DNA of 37,525 bases from Saccoglossus kowalevskii (Eukaryota; Hemichordata; Enteropneusta; Harrimaniidae), in contig NW_003113967.1 in the NCBI RefSeq assembly GCF_000003605.2, positions 98,586 through 136,110 on the forward strand, in the 5' to 3' direction. The notes under the pieces were generated by a model. It did not search any database. It was not told the DNA's origin and saw only the letters and a program-made list of their open reading frames with translations. Numbering within the stretch: position 1 is the first letter of the stretch; every line of letters starts with the position of its first letter. The translations under genes and the position numbers were made by a program. Below are positions 21,239 through 33,691 of the stretch, piece by piece.

Positions 21239-23304
21239 GCATTCACGCCGATGAGGGCGCACTCATATGTTACAAATTCTATATATGCCTACTTGCGAAT
21301 ACATATGTTATAAGGTGATTTCCAACATGTGTTACAATGAGTAAAAAAAACATTCACTAATGAATCGTCGATGAGTGTAATACTTCGGCTTATAAACGTA
21401 TTTCCGTAGGTTATACATACTAATAAGGTAAATCTTAGCCCGTACTTGGTGTAGTCTGAACGCGACTAATACTTCATTTGCGGTAAAAGATACGGGCAAT
21501 TAAGCATTGTTATCTGAGTTCACGCATGCGCGCACATCGTCAATGTGATAACAACCTCAGAGAGTTGAATAGTCTTATTCTCTGTCCATGCCATTCTTTT
21601 ACCAACGAACTTTATCACAATTATTATTTGTTTGTTCTTTTTTAGGGAAATTATAGCCTCTGATAATATTACACTCAGAATAAACTATCTCTACACATAG
21701 AAGCGCTGTAATAGACAAAGAGTTCATTCAGGCTGTGTATTCGCGGATTTTTGTTTTGCGAAGGTGGTAAAAAGGTAAAATAGACATCGAATGAACTGTA
21801 AATACAATATATTTGTATTATCATGAGTCTAATAGAAAAATAAAACAAATTAACGTTCTTTTGGTGACAGTGAATAGCATTTGCCAGTGAAGTGAAATAA
21901 ACAAATGACGTCACTGTTTACACTGACATTCTAGTTGTTGGTGTACTGTCATGATTTATATTTTCATGTATTTCGGTGAAGCCACTGAGCAAAAATTCAT
22001 TGTCCTACGTATGACGTATTACCAAAATAGCGTCCAAATGACGTATGCCATTATGACGTGTTTCAACGTAATATCGTTGATTAGTAAGCAAAACCAGTAA
22101 CAAAATGCTGCGTAATCATCTAAATTTCTGAAGATCTCCTCTAAATTTTCTGTTTCCATGATAACTAGGTCCGATTGGTTGGTAAGTTGGCAGTGGCGCT
22201 TTGAAAAGTGGTCGTTATAAAACTTGCAATTAATGTGGGAAATCGATAAATTTTTAAACCTGTATGATTAAAAAATGTACTTTCTTATTGTTGATGCTAA
22301 AACATTGTGCATGACTTCATGAACATCAAATTTATACAATGTCTACCTTTTCATCTAATCAAAGTAAAAATAATTGCCCACTAGTCTTGCGCGAACATGC
22401 ACAATAATAATGTCTCTTTTCATGGAATACAAGTAAAACACAAAATGGTAAAAAAAAAAAATCTTGTCATACTATGTGACAGATACAAGAATAGTAAGAT
22501 TGTAAATGATATTTAATATAATGGTTAGAAAAAATGTGTAAATTTTAGATATTTGTGATGTGACCTTAGTACCACTGACAAAACGCATAGTTTCGTCCTC
22601 GATATAAGTATATGATGGGTTATAGATGTAAACGGCTGTAACGATTAATGTGGGTGCTGTGCATCAATGGTTTAAATGCCAGCTGCGTGCCCTCCATGGG
22701 AATGCACTCCACATTAAAACACTCATTGTTGTTTTCATTGAAAGTGGTCGATGTTCAAGAGTCGAAAAAAAATGTACTTTCTAAAATGCATGAGTACACA
22801 GAAAAGAATAACACAGATATCTTTTTTTTTGTTTTCTTCTGGGCTTATAAGTACATGTACCCAGCTTTTCTCTAATAAGCGGGGGCGTTCGACGATCAAA
22901 ATTATAATGATACAGAATTAAGAATCAAGTGCACCCGATGTGAGACACCTAAATCGAAAGAATATACAAGCTGCTAACGTGATAGAATAGAATGCTAGAA
23001 CACGTTACAAAACATGAATTTTATTACCGTAGCGGTGCATGGAGAGAAACTGCATACTTTCAAAATATTGTTAACGGGGTCTGGAACCTCAACGGGGGCG
23101 GGGGTGATGGATAAACTTCTACGTTTCTTATCTTTTGAGGTAATTTCATACTATACGCGGCTGTTATTGGCTTATAGTCACGACGTTGTAATTAGTCACT
23201 GCCCTTTGCCTTTGGCACGTGACTGATCTATCAGCGACCTTTAGCCTAGCGCCACAAATGGTGACAAATGCACAAGGTATAATTAGACCACATACCGCGT
23301 GTAC
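21239..23304. other. Stretch without recognised genes
   Basis: Downstream of the promoter-like block. Isolated TGACGTCA-like words (21904-21913) and several TGACGTAT words (22010-22060) are present. Open frames up to 75 codons show no motif. A 5' UTR or non-coding transcript cannot be excluded for the first few hundred bases. Confidence 0.4.
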
Positions 23305-23314
23305 ATGCACCACT

Positions 23315-23879
23315 AGACTGGCGCAGTCGAGGCGATTAATTTGTTTTTGTAGTTTAAATAAAATTAAAAAAATCGCGAAATGGAGATGTTAGCGCGAAAT
23401 CACCCCGACTGGTTTAATCTGCAGGAAATTCATTGCTATTAAATATTCATGATTTGCACGTATTATAATGAGGTGGGCGCGGAAGTACGTGCATAATGAG
23501 GTCAACATGGTAAAGGTCACACTGCAGACCCAACATGGCGGCACGTTGAAATTCGAGTTTGTCATAGTCGTCGTTTGTAATTCATCACAATGTGTAAAAA
23601 ATAACTCGTACTAGTTATAGAATAACAAGAAAATCGGCTGCTACAATCAGCCGACGTCTTCTCGGTCAGAGGTCAGTTGAAAAGACGTTGTGATTGGCAT
23701 AGATGATTGTCAATTAAAACACTCATTAACATAATTACCCGTCGAAAAATCGACGGGTTCCTGCAGTGTCGATAGAGGGCCATGCAGAATAAACCAGTCG
23801 GGGTGATTTCGCGCTAACACCTCCTTCTACTTTATTTAAACTACAAAAACAAATTAATCACCCCGACTGCGCCATTCGA
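23315..23879. mobile_element. 565-bp inverted-repeat (MITE-like) element with 10-bp target duplications
   Basis: The ends are long inverted repeats. The left arm, about 23319-23430, starts TGGCGCAGTCGAGGCGATTA; the right arm, about 23755-23875, reads inward on the other strand as TGGCGCAGTCGGGGTGATTA. Both arms continue through TTTGTTTTTGTAGTTTAAAT and TTAGCGCGAAATCACCCCGA. The exact direct repeat ATGCACCACT flanks the element (23305-23314 and 23880-23889). Target duplications of 9-11 bp with long inverted repeats are typical of Mutator-like (MULE) elements, so a MULE-derived non-autonomous element is the best guess. The interior has no transposase frame. The 4-5 outermost bases are less well matched between ends. 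Confidence 0.75.
23737..23758. repeat. Perfect 9-bp-stem hairpin inside the inverted-repeat element
   Basis: ACCCGTCGA, an AAAA loop and TCGACGGGT are read directly. It sits at the inner edge of the right arm and might be a folding or binding site of the element. It is not followed by a T run, and I do not call it a terminator. Confidence 0.7.
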
Positions 23880-23884
23880 ATGCA

Positions 23885-24000
23885 CCACTGGCGGATACAG
23901 AAATTTGGTAAGGGGACGCTTCTATTGGCGTGGCCGAAGTAGACCTCCGGTGGGCTGGGTTTGTCAAATGTCCTGACGCGCTTCCCCCTAAATCCGCGCG
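23885..24000. mobile_element. Possible hAT-like element remnant
   Basis: CACTGGCGGATACAGAAATT followed by GGTAAGGGG resembles the CAGTGGCGGATCCAG...AAGGGGG start common to many non-autonomous hAT elements. About 100 bases later CTTCCCCCTAAATCCGCG resembles the opposite end in inverted orientation. No 8-bp duplication was established, and the remnant adjoins the inverted-repeat element's right target duplication. Confidence 0.3.
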
Positions 24001-27000
24001 TATGCACAATGTTTTCACTGTGCTGTGTAAAGGGTTTAAATCTGATACAAGTGAAAAACAGTACAACCCGTTTACAAGGTATTATAAAAAAAGAATTTTT
24101 AAGTTACTTCATATAATATTAATTTGAAATATTATTTATTAGTAGCCGAAACGCAATTATGTTCTAGTATGTGGTCGATAACAGTCTGTGTTCTTGGCGT
24201 TATCGATGGGGAACTAGGTGCTGATAAGACTATTATTTGAGTACTGCATGTATTAATTAATATCTGTTACGCTCGCTGCCTTATCACGAGTGCGTTAACA
24301 GCCAGCAGTATGTGTCCTACATTGTGGGAATTATAGCGGCGTGTCCGTTCATCGGCAAGACGATGAGGTCCCAGGCGTGATAATCTGGTTGTCGCGTCGC
24401 GTCATGGGTCCCATGCGACGTATAGTACGCGTGCTTGAATAGACTTTTTATTTACACGAATACGAACGCGTGGTGCTAACACGTGACAGAGGCGGCGGCA
24501 CGACATTTTGCATGAGGGAGCGAGATCTGAAATCTTAACCCTCTGAAATTCTATTTCTTGCATTTTGAAGGGCAAATTTTGTTGACAAAAAAGATTTCAG
24601 TTTGATTTTCGATTGGGCGACCGCCCCTCTGCCTCTCTCCCCGGTGCCGCCGCTACTGCATGAGTCGCGTTGACTTGGGAATATCAGCCTATCTACAAAG
24701 ATGTGTTGATATTCAATCTGCGCATGCGTGTTTTTCAAAACAAGCTACAATACTGTGACATGGTAATTTGCATAAACTTTACAAAGCGTGTATTTTCGTA
24801 GGTGTATTATGCGTTAATATATATTAGATTGGTCGATGCACTTTTTTGTTTTACTTTTCCATTTATTTTAAATAATTGTTTGGAATATTAATGTTTCCGT
24901 CATATTCACCAGCGAGTGCTAGATCCCATATACGGACTTCGTCCTTTACCACGTTTTCTACTTTTGATATTGGCTGACTTGGTATTCGATAAAAAAGTCA
25001 CAACTTACTATATCAAACAACGCTATCAAATATATGATAATTTTTTTAGTTGTAAGTATATTGCGAAACTATTGTATCGAAATTGGCACTGTCGTAGGAT
25101 CCCGGAATAGAAGGCGTTAAGCGCGGCTCAAACGTTGGTTATTTCTACGCCACAGATCACAGATTCTTCGTTTGAATACGGAATACCAACGGCAACTGAT
25201 ATTATTTGTATTATGATTTCAATATGTTAAGCACTGTTATATATATATATGGATTACTGTCTAAATATTATTTATTAATTGTTGTTTTTTATGCCGGGAT
25301 ATCATAATCAGAATGTGTTTATGAACCATCGGTTAGGGTTGATCGGTTTCGTTCGGACAATAGAATTCGTCCAGTTCTCTTCAGAATCTCTTCAGTAGTC
25401 CACACACATAGTGGTAACTCGAAATCACTCGGGGAATTATACGTAGCCACATACCTCAATTTGCGTCACGTTGACGGTTTGCTTTAAATTTGATAGGAAG
25501 TAAAATAAAAGTGTAATACTGTAAACGAACTATGCACTTCACTTTTAGAAAGCGTCAACTTTAATGTTTGCTTATGGAGGAAAACGACTCGGAGTGGTGA
25601 TCAATCGGGGTTGTCAAATTTTCCACAAAAAATGGCTGATTACTGTGGCAAACTTGCTGCATTTAAAATCAGCCTCTGACACAGGCAAAGTGTTACAGCT
25701 AAATCCATTGGTTGGTCATACATTGCTACACTGAATCACAACTAGCTACAACCTGAATCGAACAGGATGGTGGATTTGTTGACGTAGTACTTGAATAATA
25801 AATATCGCATGACTTTGTCATTTTGCGGATGGAATGCCCCCCCCCCCAGTTAAAACTAATGACACATTGATGTGTGATAATTTAATGACACTATTAAATG
25901 TGTGTCGGAAAGAATTGATAACGAGTTCGTCACATTTGCATTAATTATTAATATCAACAAATATAAAAGTTACCATTGAAGCAACGTGTTATGTTTTGGT
26001 AATAACGTAATATTTGAGTCAATATCCTCACCATCATGCTAAGCTTAAAGTGGGAGGGTCTTCAACAATCTCCCAGGCAGAGTTCTATTTCTACGAATAT
26101 ATCTCTGCCACCACGTGACGCGATATTATGCTCGTTGTTGATTGGTCGATGCGTCACAGTGGTGCTACTTTCAAAAACGCTCACCAAACATTGCCATGTA
26201 GGTGTTCGATTTTCAAACCCGGCGAAAGCGTACGCGTTGTTTGTAGATTCTGGCTGTTTTCTAAGTGCGAAACTCGTTTTTTTACTTTCCGTGTCACCGA
26301 CGGTGTAAGTGGCAGTAGGACGATTTAGCCGTCAATACCCCTAAGTGCTTTCGTGTCTTTATATTTCTTCGTCTGGCAATCGACAGGACAGTCAGTTTGA
26401 TGAACCGAGTAACACATTAGTAACCGTTATTCCGCGATGAAATTATTTTCCTTTGTAAGTTATAACTCTTTCACCCTTGACAGTGCATTTATCGAGAAAA
26501 TCATTATCAGCTATCGATAACATATTTTAAAACTTGTTTTCCAGTAGGAATAACTCAACACGTGAGCCCTCTAATAACAAAAATACGCAAATAATACGCG
26601 TAGTAAAAGTGGTGGTTTCACCACAAAATGGCGGTGTGTGGTGGCAGAGATCCTTTCGGTGATCTAACCGCAAGGAACTCTGGGAAGAAGAATGGGTCGT
26701 CACTTGCGCACGCGCACATATTTTTTCGAATTTTAAATAATGAAACAAAACATCCAAAACATCTGTATATATGATAATACAACTGGATCAGCGTCGTGTA
26801 CGTAGTCATCATGTAGTGTATGCTCCCGAATTGCTTCTGTGTTGTCGCGGCAAACAAATCAGGATCAATTAGCATGAAAAGAGACAGATAGACTAATTTG
26901 AAAATAATAGCGTTCTAATAGGAATAATTCCAAATGTAAGTACAAAGGAATATCTGTTCAAACAAGACTAATGGAACGCCCCCTAGTTTAGTGTCAATTG

Positions 27001-27550
27001 TATCTCGCTCAGATGGCCCACTAAATTATAATTGAGGACCATGAAGTTTAAATGGGCGCAGACGTATCGGGAAGTATCATGTTTGTCGAAGAATACACGT
27101 CCGAAAAAAAAAAAAACTTCGGTGAATATGGACATGTATGATCACAATCTGATTTAAATGTATTATAACTATAGTCACGGTGTCACGGGCATTGCGGTTG
27201 CAGGAAACGCAAATAATTATAAGTTAAAATTAAAATATATGAATATATAATAATAATTAATTCTAAAACCTTAATTTAAATAAGATTGCCATGCTCACTG
27301 TTATTCAGAATCATGTGACAGTGGTTATGCATTCATTTTTGGGAGGAAACGGACATTCCTCACAGAAATTCCACAATGCGTTAACATTTGTTTTCTTTCA
27401 AATCTCGTGGGATCCCGCGAGACTTTACATCATCTTTGCAGGCATGTATAATTCATTCAGAGTGTATTGATTATATTTCATATCTCTGTGCCGCTCGACG
27501 ACTTTGGGACTTTCCTCGATGAATGGACACCGTGTTCAAGTTGTTGGGTT
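24001..27550. other. Stretch without recognised genes upstream of the ERG channel exon
   Basis: No exon was recognised, including no PAS/eag-domain coding sequence of the channel. Locally GC-rich patches occur at 24300-24480 and 24600-24660, and an 11-base C run lies at about 25837-25847. An open frame at 26036-26308 has no recognisable motif. The part near 26600-27550 could hold a promoter for a short channel isoform, but I cannot point to a defined core element. Confidence 0.4.
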
Positions 27551-27595
27551 ATGATAATGGGTAAATTACGGCGCTTTTGCAGTCGTGCTACCCAG
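27551..27595 (+). other. Possible alternative N-terminal coding segment of the ERG channel
   Basis: The frame of the S1-S2 exon stays open upstream, and the first in-frame ATGs are at 27551 and 27557. The second has a strong context (A at -3, G at +4) and would add the basic segment [13 protein letters not shown] before WLSF. Vertebrate KCNH2 makes a PAS-less 1b isoform by joining a short basic leader at exactly this point. Alternatively the segment is simply intron ending in CCCAG at 27595 (or TTTTGCAG at 27582). The sequence does not decide. Confidence 0.35.
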
Positions 27596-27910
27596 TGGCT
27601 GAGTTTCGACCATGATCCCACCGGGGACGGGGATGCTGACAACACCCAAGTAAAACTGAAACTTCAACGATGTACGATTCTGCACTACACGCCTTTCAAG
27701 GCGACCTGGGACTGGCTGGTTCTATTGCTTGTCGTCTATACGGCTATCTATACTCCATTCGCAGTGGCATTTCTTCTGAGGGAAAAAGACGGTCATTTCG
27801 GTGGATACGATGACCCCATGCATTTCATCGATCTGCTGGTAGATATCATGTTTCTGATCGATATTCTGATCAACTTTCGGACGACATACGTAGATGAAAA
27901 CCTTGGCGAG
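27596..27910 (+). CDS. KCNH (ERG/Kv11 subfamily): ERG-type voltage-gated potassium channel, exon encoding the pre-S1 linker, S1 and S2
   Basis: This 105-codon exon encodes part of a plasma-membrane voltage-gated K+ channel subunit (tetramer). [20 protein letters not shown] is the ERG signature at the start of S1, distinct from the EAG and ELK versions; it leads through YTAIYTPF to AFLL. After a short S1-S2 loop follows S2, [20 protein letters not shown], with the three acidic residues of ERG S2 in place, ending TYVDENLGE. The donor is GAG|GTGAGT at 27911, phase 0. The left boundary is set after CAG at 27595: in human KCNH2 exon 6 starts, phase 0, at the equivalent VLSL, and here ATQ|WLSF aligns with it. 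An acceptor at 27582 or an alternative first exon from 27557 is also possible. PAS, pore and cNBHD exons are outside the window or not found. Confidence 0.9.
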
Positions 27911-30340
27911 GTGAGTGGCACTGCGTGTGTTCGTTTCATAAAAAGACGTGCGTGACACGTGCATTTAGTCGTGTGCGTGTTAAGGTAATGCATAAAGTAA
28001 AAATAGTACATAGGGGTTGTACATTATACGCTCTAGGTGGACAGATGATTGTACTTTATTTGTTTTGTTTCTGTAATTTTTGTTCATTCATATTTTAAAT
28101 GAACATTCGTTTCCTTCCACGATTATATATATATTTCTTTTCTATAATTTTTGTTTTATAAATCTACTTAACAATCTCTAATGATCACCCCTTCAAACGT
28201 CTTCAAAATGTACATAATTCTACAACGCCAAGAGGTGCTAAATAGAATATTACACTGCATTTTTTAAAAATTAAATTGTATGAAATCGTATATTGTTTGG
28301 TGGTCGAATTGATGTTTCGTTTGCAGATAAATCGATTACCTCCAAATGGCTTACCGTGTTTGTGATGCACTGCATACGCCGACTAATACACCTGTGTCTG
28401 TCCCGGGAGTCAGTCCGTATTTACTGACATGAAAAGTCACGTTTATTGCCCATGACTCATTCCCGCTAATTACGATAGCACACATATACATCTCATTCGG
28501 CAGCGGACACCAATTAGCATGTTTGACATTGTGTGACCATCTTCTCTAACACGACGGTGTGTGAATTTAATGACGCGTTCCAGCGTCTACCGGACCCCGA
28601 CGAACTTAAAGCGCGCTGGTCGTCGCGCAACGCGTGTTCGAATTTCAAGTAAATAAACAATGTATTTTACACGCGTTGTATACGTCGCTATGAGTCCCAT
28701 ATCGAACAGGACGCGGCGCGACGACTGTCGCCCTTTAAGCACCTTAACCTGAGCGCCATAACCGGTGTTCTCGCATTTGACCGTGTTAGAAGCGCATCAG
28801 TCAGTTCATTTGCCGTCCCATCTGTGCGCGCTAGCACACTCGTCTGGGATATATGCCCTGTCGTGTGGAAATGTGTCTTCATTAGGCCTATCGTCAACCG
28901 ATATATTATAGAAGTCAACAGAAGCGAACGAGTCGTGTTGAAGCAGAAGTCTATGGAAGCGTATTATGATACATTGCACAGCGGGCCAATAGACACAATG
29001 ATGCGAGAAAATAATTAATAAGAAATAAAGAAGAAGACATTTTGGAATTAGCTCACTTTAATAACATGCTGAATGTAGATACAATTTTAAAATTACAGAA
29101 AACGATAAGTTCATCGATCTGTTTTTTCGTATATGTTAATATCCAGTATTCAATTACGTGATGGTTTTATCGCGGTGTTACATCGGTAGGCGCGAGCGCA
29201 ACTTTGAATAATTCCCGCGAGTGACGGGTATCGTTATTAAATACGTCACAACATCGCTCATTGATCCCTAGTTTCGATATAGCACACACGCACATGGCAT
29301 TTTGGGCTCATTGGCACGAGTTTGAGAAAATGCCCCAAAGGAAATAACTCTGCATAAGCAAAAAAAATGAATGAGAATTTCTGGAGTACCTATTTTATTT
29401 ATTGAAGGCATTAGGTATCAATTAGTAAGTCGATAAGAAAAGATACAATTAGACGGAATAAGATAGAGCGTATGTTTGAATAATAATATCAATAATAGAG
29501 TGCCGTGTGTATCACATCAGATAACGATTAATAATTTTATTATTCAGGTGGAAATGTAGTAGGAAAATCCGCAAAACTGCTCATCATAATTACGGGTAAA
29601 TTCCTGGATCTGACGTGTCATGATTTTTGAATAGAGAGTGTATTAGGTTTGAATGTTTAGGGTGATTTAGAAGTTTGTGTTAGACTTGTTTTCAAGTGAC
29701 GTCACATACTAGCAGTTTAACACTTCAACGTCTTCGATTTGAGTTCTCATTCAACAACAGATTGTGTGATAATATATTGTTACACCGAAATTTGAGCGTG
29801 CTGCACATTGTCTGTGGCACTCTTTTCCTCACTATTTCGCATCGTGAAGGTGAATATTTTGTGAACCAAAATGGGGTGAAAATTTAGACTTCCAGAACGT
29901 AATGATACATCGGATCAGATCGTATTCTGATATTAATTCTCCCAGTCAAATATTGCGAGGGTGTTTTCCCGCAGGGTAAGAACTTTTCGTAAATTTGCCA
30001 TGGTTATTCAATAACTGAATTTAGCTTCGGAGTCATTTGGGCGGATAGTTTCTGCGCCCGGGCTTTCAGCATATGGTCCACATAATCTAAGCTAACAATG
30101 TTTGGTTTACGTTATTTTTATTGTTTTGTGCTGTATTATTTATGCTAAAGTTGTGAATTTGTTTTTCAATTTCCATGAAATATTTGAAAATCTACGACAA
30201 AACATCGCGACAAATGCACCACAGTACATTAAGGTGTTTGCAGATTAAACCCAATAACTGATTCTATTTCAAAAATTTTTTTTTTCCAAATTTAACATTT
30301 TTTTTCAGAACATTATAATTTATTTTTCATACAACGTACT

Positions 30341-30367
30341 GATTGTGATTGTGATTGTGATTGTGAT
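30341..30367. repeat. GATTGT hexanucleotide repeat (four units)
   Basis: Four exact head-to-tail GATTGT units followed by a partial unit are read directly, within the channel intron. Confidence 0.85.
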
Positions 30368-33300
30368 GTGAACCTGTGTAGTTTCACATCAATAGGATAT
30401 TCTATTTTGTAATGGAATTTTTTGAAAGACGAGTGTGTTGATACTGTCGATGGCAGGTGGTCGCAGATCGTACACCTTAAGTTGTCGTCAAAAACAACAC
30501 CACGTGAGGCATTTAAGAATGAATTATGCCGAATCTATCATCACCACTTTTTACGAATTGAACTTTTATTCAATAAAAAATAATTACAAATTAATGGTTC
30601 ACGTGTAACGTTGGTAATTTAGGCATTGCTAATTTAAAACTTTATATTTATGTTTGTTCGTCTCAATACTATTTTATCTCAATTAAGTAACCTCGTCTGT
30701 GCAGAAGTTACATAAATCTATTAGCACGCACGTAGATTTTTCGCCGGAAGCTGCTGAATAATTTAGAATCATTTGCCATTAGACATGTTATAATGTTTTT
30801 AAATAAACGCTTGATGGAGAATTAACCTCCCCCTCCCCGTCCATCTCCGATTCATTATTAGAATACTCAGTGCACAGCATCGATCGCCTTGCAAATAAAT
30901 TCTTTGGAATGTCTGTTATCAGTACTCATACTCAACCATAAACACTCCTGTATTTTACGTACCGGAAGTGTTGAATGCGCACGCGTGACTCGGTTTCGCA
31001 GGGTGCCTTTGAGAATGCGCGTGACCCACAGATGAATTTCGAGAAAAAAAAACAAAACAAAAAAAAAAAAAACATAAAACTTTTCCCGAAGTCGAGTAAA
31101 AAAAAAAATACTGTAAAATCGTCAATGTTTAACAGTATTTTTTGATATTGTTAACGTATCGAAATTCACAATTTTCACATTGGGCATTAAAGATTATTGT
31201 AAAAAATACGCGTTCAACGAAAATAGCAAAATTAAATTCGGTGTATAATTAACGTTTCCATAGTAATGCGATTCTCCATTCTGTAATTGTTTTGTGAACA
31301 GCGCTCCAGATTAACAATGAATATGTTTTTTTGAGAAGAGAGCTGGAACAAGGAGTGCCAATTGTAAACTACTCTCAGTTAACCAATGAATAGTCGGTAT
31401 CTACTTGGTTATTTTTAAATTTAAAAACCTCGGAGAGACATTCACTATACAGTGTATAAAACAATAGTTCGGTCTCTGTGTACCGTGACAAGTTAACTGC
31501 CTTCTGTAGTTTATATTACACACATGTGTTCTAAATACTGCCTGAAACTTACTTGCGGAAGTAAACCAATAAAAAACAGAAAGTTATTTTTAAATTTTCA
31601 TGAATGTATTCTTACTTTTGTCGAAACGGGAAATGAAATCGTGTCGCGTAACAGAAAGGGCATGGGTGTTCTGAAGGCGACATTCGGAATGGCGACTTGA
31701 GGCGTGTTCAGTTTAATCCCTCAAAATGGCTAATGACCAGTGCATTGAAATAAATAATCTATGATAGTTTTAAAATTGTGATTGCGCTTGGGACGTCAGA
31801 ACATATCTTTTTTTCTCTAAGCACAAAGGCGCATTGCAACTGGACAAGCGAGCAATATTCACACTAAAGAACGCACTGATATCTGCTCATAAACGTGAAC
31901 ATAATGACGTCACTGTTTCATCTATTTAAGTATGAAAAAAAGCTTTTATATTAAAATTGAGTATTATAATGGATACGGGAGTGTATTACTACCGTTCTGT
32001 CAAATAAATGCGCAGCTGCAGCTCAACATCAATTATGATATTAATAATTGGGATATTTCGTAGAGCATATTTTCACTAACCATGGATCATCAAAAAAATA
32101 AACGAATGGTCACGTGTCATCGTATTTTTAACGTACCGTACACTACGTCATAAAATGACATCATTTATCAATTCCAGGAAAACAAGCTGAAGTTCGGACC
32201 AATACGTCACGAACAATATGACAAGGAATTTCCTCATTTCTACAATGGAGATTATTATTGATGCCTTCCCGGAGGATTCCACACGTTGGATACTGCGGGA
32301 AGAGGACAGGTGCAGCGGTAACGGAAGGAAACCCCAATACGGGATACAAAGACACACGCTGCGTATAGAAACAAGGACACCACCTCTAACAAAATAACTT
32401 CAGTCTGAACAGATTAAACACAGGCGACAATTTAAAAATCTTGGACAATCAAATTGTACTTTTTAGCTCGCAAATCATCGGGTTCATGTTTCCTGTCTTT
32501 GCTTTCAACGCATCACCACAACAACAGTTCGAGAAAGTCGACGCAGGGTGGACATTTCCTTAACACAAATGACAAATAACTGCATTGGCACCTGCGCTAT
32601 GCTCGTGCGTTATTGTCATAACAAATATATTTCTACACTTTCAATCAGATAGAAAAAAAAAACGTTTTTGACGAGTTCGGTCAACCAACCTCTCAATAGC
32701 AAGTCTAGTATACTCAGAAGGTCGAGGAGGCACTTCATTTCATCGTCATTCAGCTTAGAGCGCAATCGTTCTTTTTAACATGATGTTTCACATTTTAATG
32801 TCGTTCGAGGGTTAAACAAATATTAGAAATAGGCTAACAAAGTTATTATTAATGTTTGTTGCATAATTATTAGTAATTTGAGCAAAAATCAACGATCTTA
32901 ATTGTTTTTATCTAAATATTCACGCCAAACCAACCACTCTCAGTACAAAGTATTTGTATCGGTTTCATGACGCCCCGTGAATACATGTCGGTTTCTGTTT
33001 GCTAACTAGCCACATCTCTACGTCAGACTGCCGTCCCGCAGTGCACGGCTGACAAAACGTGGAGTGGCTCTACTAGAGTTGTTATGTAAAAGCACGACAT
33101 GTACAACGGGTACTTACAATGTTGAATTGAAATGATATTGAATGATTGTTAAAGGATTAAGGAAGATGCTAGCAGTCTTTAATTGTCAAGACTGGTTTTA
33201 TCATTTATTAAACTGTCTGAAAAAACAGAAATTAGACAATTCTCCGTTCTGGATTGTTTCATGAAGAATAATACAATCATCATGGCCATAACTCGCATAT

Positions 33301-33657
33301 TGTAACTACATTTCTCATTTTCACTTTTATTGATGTGTTACTATAGAAGCCAATGGTGAATTCAAATTGCTCAAATTTTTGATGAGCTGTGTCATTAGTA
33401 GCCAAGCCCTTTGTAACTGTGTGTCCCTTCATCATACGTATATTCCAGTACTACCGGTGTTCGGGTGACAGGAAAAAGCGCTGAGAACCGCTGACCCATA
33501 ATGCAACATGGTACGTTCCATCTCACTGTACTACGTATTAATATGACACGTCACATGTCCGAGCAAGAATTATAATAATATGCTCTGATTAATTCATCAA
33601 TAACGGAAGTCGTTTGATTCGCATCAAGAACTAGTTGAGAAACGTGAGTGTGATCGA

Positions 33658-33691
33658 CGGACGCGCCGGTTGATGAGTCACGGGGCGTCCG
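33658..33691. promoter_or_regulatory. GC-rich hairpin enclosing an AP-1-like site
   Basis: CGGACGCGCC (33658-33667) and GGGGCGTCCG (33682-33691) form a 10-bp stem with one mismatch. The loop contains TGAGTCA (33674-33680), the AP-1/TRE consensus. It lies within the channel intron. An enhancer role is only a possibility. Confidence 0.3.

Noticed and set aside
26036-26328. Two overlapping plus-strand frames as PAS/eag exons of the channel
   Set aside because: The translations do not show the PAS signatures of ERG channels (such as the NTFLDTIIRKF or GFCELCGY types).
27467-27550. Extending the channel coding sequence to 27467
   Set aside because: The codon there is TTG, not ATG, and the translated stretch has no similarity to ERG N-termini.
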